Origin: LiPW-15 sp964530925
GTDB taxonomy: Bacteria > Patescibacteriota > Minisyncoccia > UBA6257 > 2-01-FULL-56-20
DNA length: 62,557 nucleotides
Direction: 5' to 3'
Assembly (NCBI GenBank): GCA_964530925.1
Contig: CAZHBZ010000005.1
Span: 1-62,557, forward strand
The notes under the pieces are model-generated. The model made no database searches and was not told where the DNA came from. It was given only the letters and a program-made list of their open reading frames with translations. Each line of letters starts with the position of its first letter. Within the stretch, counting starts at the first letter, position 1. The position numbers and the translations under genes are program-made. Positions 6,150-15,582 of this stretch are shown here, in pieces.

Positions 6150-7667
6150 ATGCCGGCGAAAATCTTTTCTGCTGAGCTCGAAGGAATAGAAGCAAAAAAA
6201 ATCGAAGTGGAGGTCGACCTTGGGGTCGGCCTTCATTCGTTTAATATCGTCGGTCTTGCCGACAAGGCGGTGAACGAGGCTAAGGAGCGCGTTAATTCCG
6301 CGCTTAAAAATTCCGCCATCAAACCCCCGACAAGAGAAAATCGCAGAATAACCGTGAACCTTGCGCCGGCCCATATCCAAAAAAATGGTTCGCAATACGA
6401 CTTGGCTATCGCGCTTGGATATCTCGCCGCGACGGGGCAGATAAAAGAATTCGACGCCAAAGACAAAATCATAGCGGGGGAGTTGGCGCTCGACGGAAGA
6501 CTTCGCCCAATTCATGGAAGTTTAAATATCGCTGAGCTCGCGCGCCGCGAAAGGAAAGCTTTTTTGCTGTTGCCTAAAGAAAATGAAACCGAGGCCGCGG
6601 CAGTTCCGGGAATAAAAGTTATCGGGCTTTCTTCGCTCAAGGAGGCGGTTCAATACCTTGAAGGATCCTTGGAGCTCGAACCCGCGAAATTTAGCCCCGC
6701 GCAGGAAAGCCCTTCATCCGCGACCGACTTCTCGGAGATAAAGGGTCAACACCAGGCAAAGCGCGCCGCGCTTATCGCCGCGGCCGGCGGCCACAACCTG
6801 TTAATGGTCGGACCGCCTGGATCCGGAAAAAGCATGCTGGCAAACGCCATCTCCGGAATACTGCCGCGCCTTACAAACGAAGAGGCGATAGCTATAACCA
6901 AAATCTACAGCGCGGCAGGAATGTCTCCGGGCGCCCTCATTGGAAATAGACCTTTTCGCTCTCCGCATCAAACCGCCTCCGTTGTTTCGATTGTGGGCGG
7001 CGGAACGAATCCAAAACCGGGGGAAGTCAGCTTGGCGCACAGAGGAGTTTTGTTTTTGGACGAACTTCCGGAATTCCAAAGAAATATTTTGGAAGCGTTG
7101 CGTTCGCCGATGGAATCTGGAGTGGTGCACGTTGCCCGCGCGAAAGGGACGCTCGCCTTCCCGGCTAAATTTACCCTGGTCGCCGCGATGAACCCGTGTA
7201 AGTGCGGATATTTCGGCGACCCAGAGAAAGAATGTAGTTGCGGGGCCCACGAAGTTATCCGTTATCAAAATAAAATTTCCGGGCCCCTCCTCGACAGAAT
7301 AGATCTGCAGGTAAAAGTTCTCCGCACGAAAGTGAAAGAGCTTCGGGAGGGATCCGCATCGGAAGAAAAGCAAAATGAAAAACTGCGCGCGCAAGTAGAA
7401 CTGGCGCGCGAAATACAAGCCAAAAGATTCGCGGGGACAAACCTTGTCTGTAATTCGGAAATGAGCGGCAAACAGACGGAACATTTTGCCAATCTCGAAC
7501 CGGAAGCGGAAAAGTTTTTGGCAGGCCTCGATAAAACAAAAATATCTCCCAGAGGATACTATCGGCTTTTAAAAACCGCCCGCACCATCGCGGATTTGGA
7601 ACAAAAAGAAAAGACCTCGGCTGGAGATCTTCTGGAGGCTTGGGGATACAGATTTAAAGACGCGTAA
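6150..7667 (+). CDS. YifB/ComM family Mg-chelatase-like AAA+ ATPase
   Basis: 505 residues, a normal family length. The N-terminal S5-like domain starts MPAKIFSAELEGIEAKKIEV and contains GLADKAVNEAKERV. The AAA+ module has Walker A GPPGSGKSMLA (near residue 219) and Walker B LFLDELPEF, then the zinc-ribbon-like insert MNPCKCGYFG...CSCG. The C-terminal domain contains SPRGYYRLLKTARTIADLE. ComM is a hexameric branch-migration helicase that aids integration of incoming DNA during natural transformation. That role is plausible here because a type IV pilus-type ATPase is also encoded in the window. The start is the ATG at 6150; no Shine-Dalgarno sequence is seen. Confidence 0.93.
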   Translation: MPAKIFSAELEGIEAKKIEVEVDLGVGLHSFNIVGLADKAVNEAKERVNSALKNSAIKPPTRENRRITVNLAPAHIQKNGSQYDLAIALGYLAATGQIKEFDAKDKIIAGELALDGRLRPIHGSLNIAELARRERKAFLLLPKENETEAAAVPGIKVIGLSSLKEAVQYLEGSLELEPAKFSPAQESPSSATDFSEIKGQHQAKRAALIAAAGGHNLLMVGPPGSGKSMLANAISGILPRLTNEEAIAITKIYSAAGMSPGALIGNRPFRSPHQTASVVSIVGGGTNPKPGEVSLAHRGVLFLDELPEFQRNILEALRSPMESGVVHVARAKGTLAFPAKFTLVAAMNPCKCGYFGDPEKECSCGAHEVIRYQNKISGPLLDRIDLQVKVLRTKVKELREGSASEEKQNEKLRAQVELAREIQAKRFAGTNLVCNSEMSGKQTEHFANLEPEAEKFLAGLDKTKISPRGYYRLLKTARTIADLEQKEKTSAGDLLEAWGYRFKDA

Positions 7668-7668
7668 A

Positions 7669-7959
7669 TTAGTGTTCGCCGCCCAACCCTTCCTTCATTT
7701 CGTAAAGATGGCTTTTTTTGAGCACGTTCCGTGTTTCCAGCAACCGCTCATATTCCGCAATGGAAGTATGGAAAATTGGCTTACCGGTAGACTTGTCCTT
7801 AATCGTAATCGTGCGACTTCGTCTGTCTATTTCTAATTCACAAGTTCCATTTTCAATTCCGCGCGCAGCCTTCATTTCCAGCGCGAACTCATTGCTGTCC
7901 TCCTCATCTAAAAACCTGGCTTCCGCCTCCGATGTTCGCGCTATCTCTTTTTTAAACAT
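7669..7959 (-). CDS. Hypothetical protein, 96 residues
   Basis: Not recognised. A charged, soluble protein with mixed alpha/beta character; the central part (CELEIDRRSRTITIKDKSTG) reads like beta strands, and the C-terminus ends in a charged helix. It converges with yifB, leaving one base between the stop codons, and lies directly downstream of the 135-residue membrane protein gene with a three-base gap, so the two are probably co-transcribed. Confidence 0.6.
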   Translation of the reverse strand: MFKKEIARTSEAEARFLDEEDSNEFALEMKAARGIENGTCELEIDRRSRTITIKDKSTGKPIFHTSIAEYERLLETRNVLKKSHLYEMKEGLGGEH

Positions 7960-7962
7960 TAC

Positions 7963-8370
7963 TTATATTTTAGCAAATAGTCCCGAGCCGGCCCCTTCGC
8001 CCCGTGATAAGCCAAAATCCGGACTCAAAGCCGAAAGAAGGCCATTTTCCGAAGAAACGCTGGGCGATGTCTTGGCTAGAAAATAAGCCTCTGATTCCTC
8101 GTCAGGCCCAAGTCTTAATTCCCGAGGAGGAACGATCCCGATTATACTAGGCCCCAAAAGAATAGCCGAAGGTTGCCCCGCCAGAAAACCCATGTGGACA
8201 GCCTGGGGATTACTCGAAAAAGCTATGATATTCGCGGGCTTGGGGTCAGAACCAGCTAGGCGTATAATACCTATTCCCAAGAGAAATAGGCCTGCCATGA
8301 TTAACGGCTTTTTCTCTTTTTCCAGTTGCCTTAAAATTGGACCTAGACTCATATCCATACGAGGATTCAC
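7963..8370 (-). CDS. Hypothetical single-pass membrane protein
   Basis: 135 residues from the GTG at 8370, or 131 from an in-frame ATG at 8358. One membrane helix (PLIMAGLFLLGIGIIRLAG, about residues 22-40) is followed by an extracytoplasmic region with hydrophobic stretches (AILLGPSIIGIVPP). No family is recognised. It starts divergently from uvrD with only 11 bases between starts, so the two promoters overlap or are placed back to back. Confidence 0.55.
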   Translation of the reverse strand: MNPRMDMSLGPILRQLEKEKKPLIMAGLFLLGIGIIRLAGSDPKPANIIAFSSNPQAVHMGFLAGQPSAILLGPSIIGIVPPRELRLGPDEESEAYFLAKTSPSVSSENGLLSALSPDFGLSRGEGAGSGLFAKI

Positions 8371-8381
8371 CCTAACATATC

Positions 8382-10226
8382 ATGAACCCAGAACTCAATC
8401 CGGCTCAAAAGAAAGCAGTGGAGGCGCCGATGCGTCCCTTATTAATAGTGGCCGGAGCCGGAACCGGTAAAACCAGGACGCTCACCAGCCGCCTTATTCA
8501 CCTTATTAATAGTGGAGTTGAGCCGGACAAAATCCTGGCCCTCACCTTTACAAATAAAGCCGCCCGAGAAATGATGGATCGCTTGGAAGGCGAGCTTAGA
8601 GGCCTAAAGTCCCACCCTTTAATCGGAACCTTCCACTCTTTAGGGGCAAGGATTCTCCGCGCAGAAGCGGAGTCCGCCGGGCGGACAAAAGATTTTGTTA
8701 TATTCGACGATCACGATTCCTTTGATCTTATAAAAAAGCTTATTAAGGAGATGGGGTTCTCTTTGAAGGAACAAAAGCCTTCGGAATTTTATCGCTATAT
8801 CTCCGCGATAAAAAACGGAATATCGACGATTGGCGAGACCGAAGCGCCTGCCGGAGTCGGACGCGCGACCGCGGAAGAGTTCTATAAAAGATACGAAGCG
8901 GGTCTCTTGCGGCACAACGCTTTTGATTTTGACGACCTTCTCCAAAAACTCGTATTGGTTTTAAAAAATAATCCGGAAATTCTAAAAAAATATCAAAGGC
9001 TCTATCAATATGTTCTGGTCGACGAATATCAGGATCTTAATAACGTTCAATATGAGTTTTTGAAACTTCTTTCCCGGGATGGCGGAAATTTGAGTGTGGT
9101 AGGAGACGCGGCGCAAACTATTTATACCTGGCGCGGCTCCAATATAAATATCTTTTTAAATTTCGAAAGGGATTGGCCGGAAGCTCAAATAACTTTACTC
9201 GAAGAAAACTACCGCTCCACCTCAAATATTATTGACGCGGCCTCCGGAGTTCTCCTTGGAGAACGAACACTTTCGCCAAATTTAAAATATAAGCTTTGGA
9301 CGAAAAACGGCGAAGGAAAAGCAGTAACTCTTTTGGAGTCCGGAAACGAAGAAGAAGAGGCGGAATGGATTGTGGATAAGATAACAGAAATTAGGAATAA
9401 GGAATCCAGAATAGAGAATGAAAAAAAACAAATTCATAATTCCCAATTCCCAATTCCTTCCTCTGTCGCTGTCCTTTATCGCACCAACGCCCAATCCCGC
9501 GCGCTTGAACAAGCGCTCCTAAGGAGGGGAGTCCCATACCGCGTTTTCGGCGGCATGCGCTTCTACGAACGCAGAGAAATAAAAGATGTTTTGGCAGGGC
9601 TTCGCTATGCCTTGAACCGCGCTGATGAAATAAGCAAGGAACGCTTAGAGAAGAGCGTCCTCAAGACCCGCTTCCGAAGATTTGAGGCCGAATTAAACTT
9701 GGCGAAAGGCCAGGATCCGCTTGAACTTATCCGCCTTTTCCTGAATTCCACCGATTATCTCCAATATATAGAGAGAAGCATGACCGACCCGGATGAGCGG
9801 AAGGAGAATATAGCTGAGCTAATTCACTTCGCCTCCGAGTTTAAAGAGCTGCCTCCGTTTTTAGAGCAGATATCCTTGCTCCAAAGCGCCGATAATTTAT
9901 CCAAGCGAAATAATTCTGACGGGCTGATTTTATCCACCGTGCATCTCGCGAAAGGCCTTGAATTCGATACCGTCTTCATTTCCGGAGTTAAAGAGGGCCT
10001 TATTCCACACGCCCGCTCTTTTTATGATCCCGATGCGATGGAAGAGGAGAGGCGATTATTGTACGTGGCGATGACCAGGGCCCGCAAAGAACTATATTTA
10101 TGCTTTTATGAAATTCCGTCCCGCTTCTTGAGCGCCATCCCGGAAGCGAATATGATTTATGAAAATATTGGCCGCCGGAATTTCGTCGACTTGGATTCGG
10201 AAGAAAGATATATAACCTACGATTAA
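8382..10226 (+). CDS. pcrA: UvrD/PcrA-type superfamily 1 DNA helicase
   Basis: 614 residues, shorter than the usual 650-750. An ATP-dependent 3'-5' helicase for excision and mismatch repair and for replication-fork clearance. Visible motifs are the Q-motif (LNPAQKKAVEAP), Walker A AGAGTGKTRTL (24-34), motif II VLVDEYQDLNN, motif III VVGDAAQTIYTWRG, and the C-terminal VHLAKGLEFDTVFI and LLYVAMTRARKELYL. Around residues 335-362 the protein carries about 20 low-complexity residues (starting RNKESRIENEKKQ) just before SVAVLYRTNAQSRALE. The DNA there is an inverted-repeat-like element, suggesting an in-frame repeat insertion. rsmA follows after one base. Confidence 0.92.
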   Translation: MNPELNPAQKKAVEAPMRPLLIVAGAGTGKTRTLTSRLIHLINSGVEPDKILALTFTNKAAREMMDRLEGELRGLKSHPLIGTFHSLGARILRAEAESAGRTKDFVIFDDHDSFDLIKKLIKEMGFSLKEQKPSEFYRYISAIKNGISTIGETEAPAGVGRATAEEFYKRYEAGLLRHNAFDFDDLLQKLVLVLKNNPEILKKYQRLYQYVLVDEYQDLNNVQYEFLKLLSRDGGNLSVVGDAAQTIYTWRGSNINIFLNFERDWPEAQITLLEENYRSTSNIIDAASGVLLGERTLSPNLKYKLWTKNGEGKAVTLLESGNEEEEAEWIVDKITEIRNKESRIENEKKQIHNSQFPIPSSVAVLYRTNAQSRALEQALLRRGVPYRVFGGMRFYERREIKDVLAGLRYALNRADEISKERLEKSVLKTRFRRFEAELNLAKGQDPLELIRLFLNSTDYLQYIERSMTDPDERKENIAELIHFASEFKELPPFLEQISLLQSADNLSKRNNSDGLILSTVHLAKGLEFDTVFISGVKEGLIPHARSFYDPDAMEEERRLLYVAMTRARKELYLCFYEIPSRFLSAIPEANMIYENIGRRNFVDLDSEERYITYD

Positions 10227-10227
10227 G

Positions 10228-11016
10228 ATGGGGAGAAAACTTGGACAGCATTTTTTGCGCGACAAAGACGCTGTGGAAAAAATTATTTCCGCGCTAGGCG
10301 ACAATATCAAAACGGCTATTGAAGTCGGCCCGGGCAAGGGCGCGCTTACCAAGCCGCTCGCCGAAGCTCTAAAAAGAACAGGAGGGCGCTTAATAGCGAT
10401 AGAAAAAGATCCGCTTCTCGCCGCGGAAGCGCGGAACTGGAATATTGAAAACCTCGAGCTAGTCGAAGGCGATGTCCTGGAGAAGCTACCGGCTATAATC
10501 CAAAACCTAAAACCTGCCTCCTATTCTTTGGTCGGGAATATTCCGTACTATCTGACCGGGTTCCTGCTTCGTAAGATTTCCGAGCTCCCAGAGAAACCCG
10601 CCCGGTCCGTCTTTATGGTCCAAAAAGAAGTGGCGGAACGCATTGTCGCCAAGCCGCCAAAAACCAACCGTCTCTCGGCCTCGGTGCAATTTTGGGCCGA
10701 ACCAAGAATATTAAAAGCGGTTTCGAAAAAAAGTTTTAACCCTCCGCCAAAAGTAGATTCCGCGATAATCCTTCTCGAAACAATAATCCTCCCGCCAGAA
10801 ACTGTCCCGGAGGCGTATTACTCTGCAGTCCGAGCCATTTTTTCTCAGCCGAGAAAGACCATTTTGAACAACTTGGCCGAAAGATTCAATGATCCAAGAA
10901 AGATTGCTTCCAAAAAAGCCGCGGAGATACTTGAAGAGGCGGGTCTTTCCGTCGCCCTCAGGCCGCAAGATTTGTCCGTAGAGGACATTAAGCTAATTTC
11001 TAAAGCCATAAATTAG
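10228..11016 (+). CDS. rsmA: 16S rRNA (adenine1518-N6/adenine1519-N6)-dimethyltransferase
   Basis: 262 residues. RsmA/KsgA dimethylates two adjacent adenines in the 3'-terminal helix of 16S rRNA late in 30S assembly. It begins GRKLGQHFLRDKDAVEKI, the conserved substrate-loop motif, followed by the SAM-binding EVGPGKGALTKPLAE and the catalytic NIPYYLTG (N-[IL]-P-Y motif). The C-terminal helical domain includes FNPPPKVDSAI. Its start follows the uvrD stop by one base and the two are surely co-transcribed. Length and motifs are normal. Confidence 0.95.
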   Translation: MGRKLGQHFLRDKDAVEKIISALGDNIKTAIEVGPGKGALTKPLAEALKRTGGRLIAIEKDPLLAAEARNWNIENLELVEGDVLEKLPAIIQNLKPASYSLVGNIPYYLTGFLLRKISELPEKPARSVFMVQKEVAERIVAKPPKTNRLSASVQFWAEPRILKAVSKKSFNPPPKVDSAIILLETIILPPETVPEAYYSAVRAIFSQPRKTILNNLAERFNDPRKIASKKAAEILEEAGLSVALRPQDLSVEDIKLISKAIN

Positions 11017-11077
11017 TTATCCCCACGCATTTTACACGAGAGAGAGATATAATAGAGGAGTGGAGCACTCTCGGTAA

Positions 11078-13651
11078 ATGAGTTCCCCAAATATACAAAA
11101 GTTTATAGTTTCGTTTCTAATACTGGCGGCCGTTACAAGCTCCTCGGTTTTCTTTTTGCTGGACAACCAAATCCCGGGCGGACTTCTAGAACAGGAAAAT
11201 AGCGGCGCGACCGTGACGACCTTGGACGGACAAAAGGTTTTTGTGGAGAGCATCCAAGCCCTTCCCTCCTATAATTCTCCGCTTGCCTCGCTAAGCGACA
11301 TAAAATACGGTTCCGGAGCAAATTTTACGGATTATGTAGCGGATAAGCTGGCCGTCGGCGTCCTCGAGGCCAATCCAAAAGGACCGCTCATGAAGGGCGG
11401 GGTCCCAAATCTTGATTTGCCGAAAGACCTGGCCGCCCTCACCGATGTCACCAATCTTTTACCAGATTCTTTTGCCCCGGTCATAGACAATAAAAAAATA
11501 TCGCTTCTCAAAGATTATACCGCCGAGGATGTGGTAGATTATTTAGAAAATAGCAAATCCGCGCTAGAAGACGATTTGGCGTTGGGACTTAGCGGGCTTA
11601 CCAAAACATCTCTGACCGCCGACTCATTGCCATCTATATACGCGGTCTACGATCAAACAGAAGGAAGGATATATGGAACCAAGGTTCCCGCGCCGCTTAA
11701 AAATTTTAATTCCGCTCTTTTGGCTTTTGTGAATTCACAAAGAGTATTTTTTAATCAAAACGATCCGGCAAAGGCGCTCATCGCCATTCAAAATCCGGAA
11801 CTTGCCCTCGGAAAATATCAAAGAGCGCTCGAGAACGAAGTTAAAAATTTAAAAGTAAATCTCCCGGGGATACTTGCCGCGGCCAAAGACAATAAAACCG
11901 ACGGGGCATACGCCGCTTTGCATATGCTCCTCGGAGTCGAAAAGGCTTACGCCCTGCTCCCGGATATTATCGGAGGTATTTCGAATGTCCTGAATTATAT
12001 TTCTAAAGTAATTTCCGATGTCTGGGGATATGCCATGAAGGTTTTGGCCACCAACGAATGGCTTCGCAAGCTTCTTACAGAAGTTCTGAAAGATCAAATT
12101 ATCCACCGGCTGATGCAGCAGATTACGAACTGGGTGCAAGGCGGAGGGGAGCCGCAATTTGTAAGTAATTGGCAGGGCTTCTTGGGTGATGCGGCAAACG
12201 TAGCCGCCGGAGGAGTTATTAGTAAATATGCGCCTCAGCTGTGTAGTAATTTTGGACCACTGCTTCGAGTCTCTTTAGTGTCTCAAGGCTCCGAATCATA
12301 CGGAGCGGGATCAAATCCATACGCCTGTACATTAAATAATGTAGTTTCGAATATCGACTCCTTTAAGGAGAGCTTTCAAAATGGAGGTTGGCTCGCATAT
12401 GGCGAAGTCTTAAAACCTCAAAATAATATCTTTGGCAGCATAATTCAGCTGAATGACGCGATGATAGCGGAATCCCAAGCGGCTCAAAAGTCCGCCGAAA
12501 ATGAAGCGACTTCCGGCGGGGGATTCCAGTCACAAAAAGATTGCGCGAAGCCTATCGTCTATAGTGAACCAGAACAAATCGGAGGAATATCCTCGATTGC
12601 GGACGCAAGAGCGGCGATGGGCGCCGGCTTTGTAAGCGCTGAATGTCCTGGCGGCGGCAAACCCTGCACAAAAGTTGTCGCTTGCGAATCTAACGGGTGG
12701 AGCAATACCACGCCGGGAGGATTGATTGCCAACGCCACAGATCAGATTTCGGAATCGCCCGTCGGTCGGGTTGTGAATGCCCAAGACATTACCGCCCTCC
12801 TGTCGGCAGTAGCAAACTCGGTGCTCGGAAAATTAATGACTTCGGCGAAAAAGGGACTGGCCGACTTAACGACCGCCGACCTCAACAAACCGGGCGACCC
12901 GAACGCAAACTGCGCCGGACTTACCGGAGAAGATCTTGCCGCCTGCCAGAAGCTTAACGCGGATATAACCAATACCGCCTCCTCGGCCGGAAGCGGAAAG
13001 GATGGCGTGGTCAATCAACTTAAAAAGCTTTTCCAGTTGAAACAGAAGATCTTAGACGAAGGGTCTAAGGCTGTCGCCAAGGCCCAGGAGGCTTTGGGCT
13101 ATCTGAATGTCGCCTCCACGACCTGTAGCGGCCCCTTGGCTTTGAGCGTTGATCCGGACGCCCAAAACACGCTTGTCTTTATCGAACAAAGTTCCGACGA
13201 TACCACAAGACGCATCGAAGATATTAATGACCTAATCAAAGATATAGCCGGAGATCCTTCGGCCGCGCCGGGGACTGACGCGTTTGATGGAAAACTCAAG
13301 CGCTTGAACGCCGTTATTGAGTTAGCCCAAAATGACGAAATCGAAGAGATTGCGGCGCTTTTCAATATTCCTCTGCTCAGTAGCGCCGACGAAACCCAGA
13401 AGAAGGATGATTTCTACAATAAATTCTCAAGCGACATAGATAATGCCGGCTCGAACTTTGGAAAGGTCTTTGGTTCCCTGGATACCGCAGGCAATGAGCT
13501 TGGCGACATTAAGACATTCGCGACGACGATTTCCATGGACGGCGGTTGTGGAATTCTCGAAAAAGCGAAACTCCTTTATCAACCGGTAGACGGCTCGGCG
13601 GCCTGCTCTATAAAAGCCGCAGAGAAGTCCTGCCGCTCCGGGAACTATTAA
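11078..13651 (+). CDS. Large exported protein opening the VirB-like cluster
   Basis: 857 residues, not assignable to a named family. A single N-terminal hydrophobic segment (FIVSFLILAAVTSSSVFFLL, about 9-28) acts as signal peptide or anchor; the rest is extracytoplasmic. A hydrophobic, aromatic-rich section near 290-380 (LLPDIIGGISNVLNYISKVI) is followed by a Cys-containing region (CSNFG, CTLNN, CAKPI, CPGGGKPC, CESNG) that could form disulfides. The gene is the first of a block with VirB6-like, PrgI, VirB4 and VirB2-like genes, separated from the next by 11 bases. A role as a surface or periplasm-like subunit of that apparatus is inferred from position only. Confidence 0.7.
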   Translation: MSSPNIQKFIVSFLILAAVTSSSVFFLLDNQIPGGLLEQENSGATVTTLDGQKVFVESIQALPSYNSPLASLSDIKYGSGANFTDYVADKLAVGVLEANPKGPLMKGGVPNLDLPKDLAALTDVTNLLPDSFAPVIDNKKISLLKDYTAEDVVDYLENSKSALEDDLALGLSGLTKTSLTADSLPSIYAVYDQTEGRIYGTKVPAPLKNFNSALLAFVNSQRVFFNQNDPAKALIAIQNPELALGKYQRALENEVKNLKVNLPGILAAAKDNKTDGAYAALHMLLGVEKAYALLPDIIGGISNVLNYISKVISDVWGYAMKVLATNEWLRKLLTEVLKDQIIHRLMQQITNWVQGGGEPQFVSNWQGFLGDAANVAAGGVISKYAPQLCSNFGPLLRVSLVSQGSESYGAGSNPYACTLNNVVSNIDSFKESFQNGGWLAYGEVLKPQNNIFGSIIQLNDAMIAESQAAQKSAENEATSGGGFQSQKDCAKPIVYSEPEQIGGISSIADARAAMGAGFVSAECPGGGKPCTKVVACESNGWSNTTPGGLIANATDQISESPVGRVVNAQDITALLSAVANSVLGKLMTSAKKGLADLTTADLNKPGDPNANCAGLTGEDLAACQKLNADITNTASSAGSGKDGVVNQLKKLFQLKQKILDEGSKAVAKAQEALGYLNVASTTCSGPLALSVDPDAQNTLVFIEQSSDDTTRRIEDINDLIKDIAGDPSAAPGTDAFDGKLKRLNAVIELAQNDEIEEIAALFNIPLLSSADETQKKDDFYNKFSSDIDNAGSNFGKVFGSLDTAGNELGDIKTFATTISMDGGCGILEKAKLLYQPVDGSAACSIKAAEKSCRSGNY

Positions 13652-13662
13652 ATCGAGACCCC

Positions 13663-15573
13663 ATGTCTTTCTCTAAAAAACTTTTATCTGCCCTAGCGGT
13701 ATTCCTGTTGCTCCTGCCGACCGGAGCGACAATCGCGAACGCGCAGGCTGTCCAGGCAGCCATTGGAATCCTTTCCACCGTTGCCAAATCCGCAACCTCC
13801 GACTCACCAAATGTCTTTGGGAATCCGGTGGCATGGCTCGCTTACCAGATCGTCTACATCTCCTCTTCAATTGGCGGAATTTTTGTAGCTATCCTCGGGA
13901 AAGCGGTGGAGTTTATGTTGGACGTAAACCTGCGATCGATAAATACTCCGGCCGTTCAAGGAGGATACGCCGTAACCCTGGGCATCGCTAATCTTCTCTT
14001 AGTTCTGCTCATTATAGTAGCGGCGGTCGCGACCATAATAAGAAATCAGACTTATGGAATGAAGTCTCTTATACGAGACATTGTTATCGCGGCCGTGGTT
14101 ATAAACTTCGGGCTGGTCCTCGCGAGCGGCGCGATAAGCATATCCAATTCCCTCACAAACACATTTCTGACAGGAGTAACCGGAGGAGGAGGCCCCGGAA
14201 AATTTGGGGAGATAATGGCCGAAACTTTTTCCCCCCAAAAACTATTTCTCCCAACCTCCGAGGGCGACAAAGAACAAACCTCAAAAATAGCTAAAGATAT
14301 ATCCGCGGCGAAGGGGCTCGAGGGGCTCATGCAGCCCATGGTCGCGGTTTTTATGTCTTTTGTCGGAACTACCGTGATAGTCGTAACCCTGCTCGCATTC
14401 GTGATAATGCTGGCTTACCGCTACATAAAGATTGTCATCCTTCTAATTTCCTTTCCGCTAGTTTTGGTCGCTAGGGCCTTCCCGAAATATAAAGAGTACT
14501 ACGGGACCTGGCTTAAAGATTTCATAAGCCAGCTTCTTTTTCCGCCCGCCGCGATATTTTTCTTATGGCTCGCTTTGAGAATTAGCGGAGGCACGTTTGG
14601 CGCAGGCTCCACGTCTTTTGAGGGAGCAATCGGAGGACTGGCCCAGGCGATATTCATCCCTCTTATGAATATTTTTATTCTTTCCGGGTTGATGATGGGA
14701 GGCCTCACGGCGGCGTCTAAGTTCGGAGCGACCGGCGGTGAAGCGGCGCAAAAGGCTTTAGCCGGCGGAGGCAAGGCGGCGCTCGGCTGGGCCAAGAAGA
14801 GGGCGACTCGCGGAGTTACCGGGGCGGCTACCAGAACGGCGCCAAAGGAGAGGCCTACAAATTATTCCGTCAATAACGTCGGGACGCTCGGTAAAATAAA
14901 AAATGTCGTTAACCGCGGGAAAAACGCAACCAACGAGGCGCTAAACCAAGCGAGCGAGCTCAGCTTCAAGGCCGGAACACCGCTCAGATCTATCGCCCAA
15001 AGAACCGGCTTGGCTGAAAGCCTAATCGAAAGCAATCCGGAGCTCGGAACTCCGCAAGAGATAAGGAATCGCGCCGCCGCCAGGTTGGTTGAATTAAAGG
15101 AAAGCCGCCGACAAGCTCGCCGGGAAAAACCCTCGGTTGAATCGGTCAAAAAAATACAAGAACTGAATAAACAGATAGCTGATGTTCAAGACATATCCGG
15201 AGAGAAAGAGAATCTCGGCCTTTTTGCTTCGACCGTTAAGGGCATGAAGGAAGGTTCCGGACTAGCTGTCTTTAAAGAGAAAAAGGTTGAGAGGAAAAAG
15301 AAAACCGGGGATGCGTTGAGCAAGCTTGGCTTCTCGGAAGAAGAAATAAGGTTGATGGATGCGGCCGGCATGGTGGAAAAGAAAAAGAAAAAGCCGGTCA
15401 AAAAGCGCAGTGATTGGATAGCGGATGGTTACAGCAAGTCCGATATTGATGATTTTGCCAAAGACGGCATGGTTGAAGACGAGGGCCCAAACAAGAAAGA
15501 AGAGGCTAAAGAGAAAGAAGGTGAGAAAACCGACAAAAAAGCCGAGGAGCCAAAAGATGCGAAGAAAAGTTAA
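13663..15573 (+). CDS. VirB6/TrbL-like polytopic membrane protein
   Basis: 636 residues from the ATG at 13663. A cleavable signal peptide (LLSALAVFLLLLPTGATIA, then ANAQA) is followed by five to seven membrane helices up to about residue 370, for example LLLVLLIIVAAVATII and IVILLISFPLVLVARAF. The last 260 residues are hydrophilic and very Lys/Glu-rich, probably cytoplasmic. The layout matches VirB6/TrbL proteins of type IV secretion systems, which form the inner-membrane channel; this is an architecture call rather than a motif call. A longer reading from 13546 would overlap the upstream gene by about 100 bases and is rejected because the signal peptide starts at 13663. Confidence 0.68.
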   Translation: MSFSKKLLSALAVFLLLLPTGATIANAQAVQAAIGILSTVAKSATSDSPNVFGNPVAWLAYQIVYISSSIGGIFVAILGKAVEFMLDVNLRSINTPAVQGGYAVTLGIANLLLVLLIIVAAVATIIRNQTYGMKSLIRDIVIAAVVINFGLVLASGAISISNSLTNTFLTGVTGGGGPGKFGEIMAETFSPQKLFLPTSEGDKEQTSKIAKDISAAKGLEGLMQPMVAVFMSFVGTTVIVVTLLAFVIMLAYRYIKIVILLISFPLVLVARAFPKYKEYYGTWLKDFISQLLFPPAAIFFLWLALRISGGTFGAGSTSFEGAIGGLAQAIFIPLMNIFILSGLMMGGLTAASKFGATGGEAAQKALAGGGKAALGWAKKRATRGVTGAATRTAPKERPTNYSVNNVGTLGKIKNVVNRGKNATNEALNQASELSFKAGTPLRSIAQRTGLAESLIESNPELGTPQEIRNRAAARLVELKESRRQARREKPSVESVKKIQELNKQIADVQDISGEKENLGLFASTVKGMKEGSGLAVFKEKKVERKKKTGDALSKLGFSEEEIRLMDAAGMVEKKKKKPVKKRSDWIADGYSKSDIDDFAKDGMVEDEGPNKKEEAKEKEGEKTDKKAEEPKDAKKS

Positions 15574-15582
15574 TAACATCAG

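Noticed and set aside
13546..13662. 39-residue upstream extension of the VirB6-like protein
   Set aside because: It overlaps the preceding gene and would hide a good signal peptide that starts at 13663.
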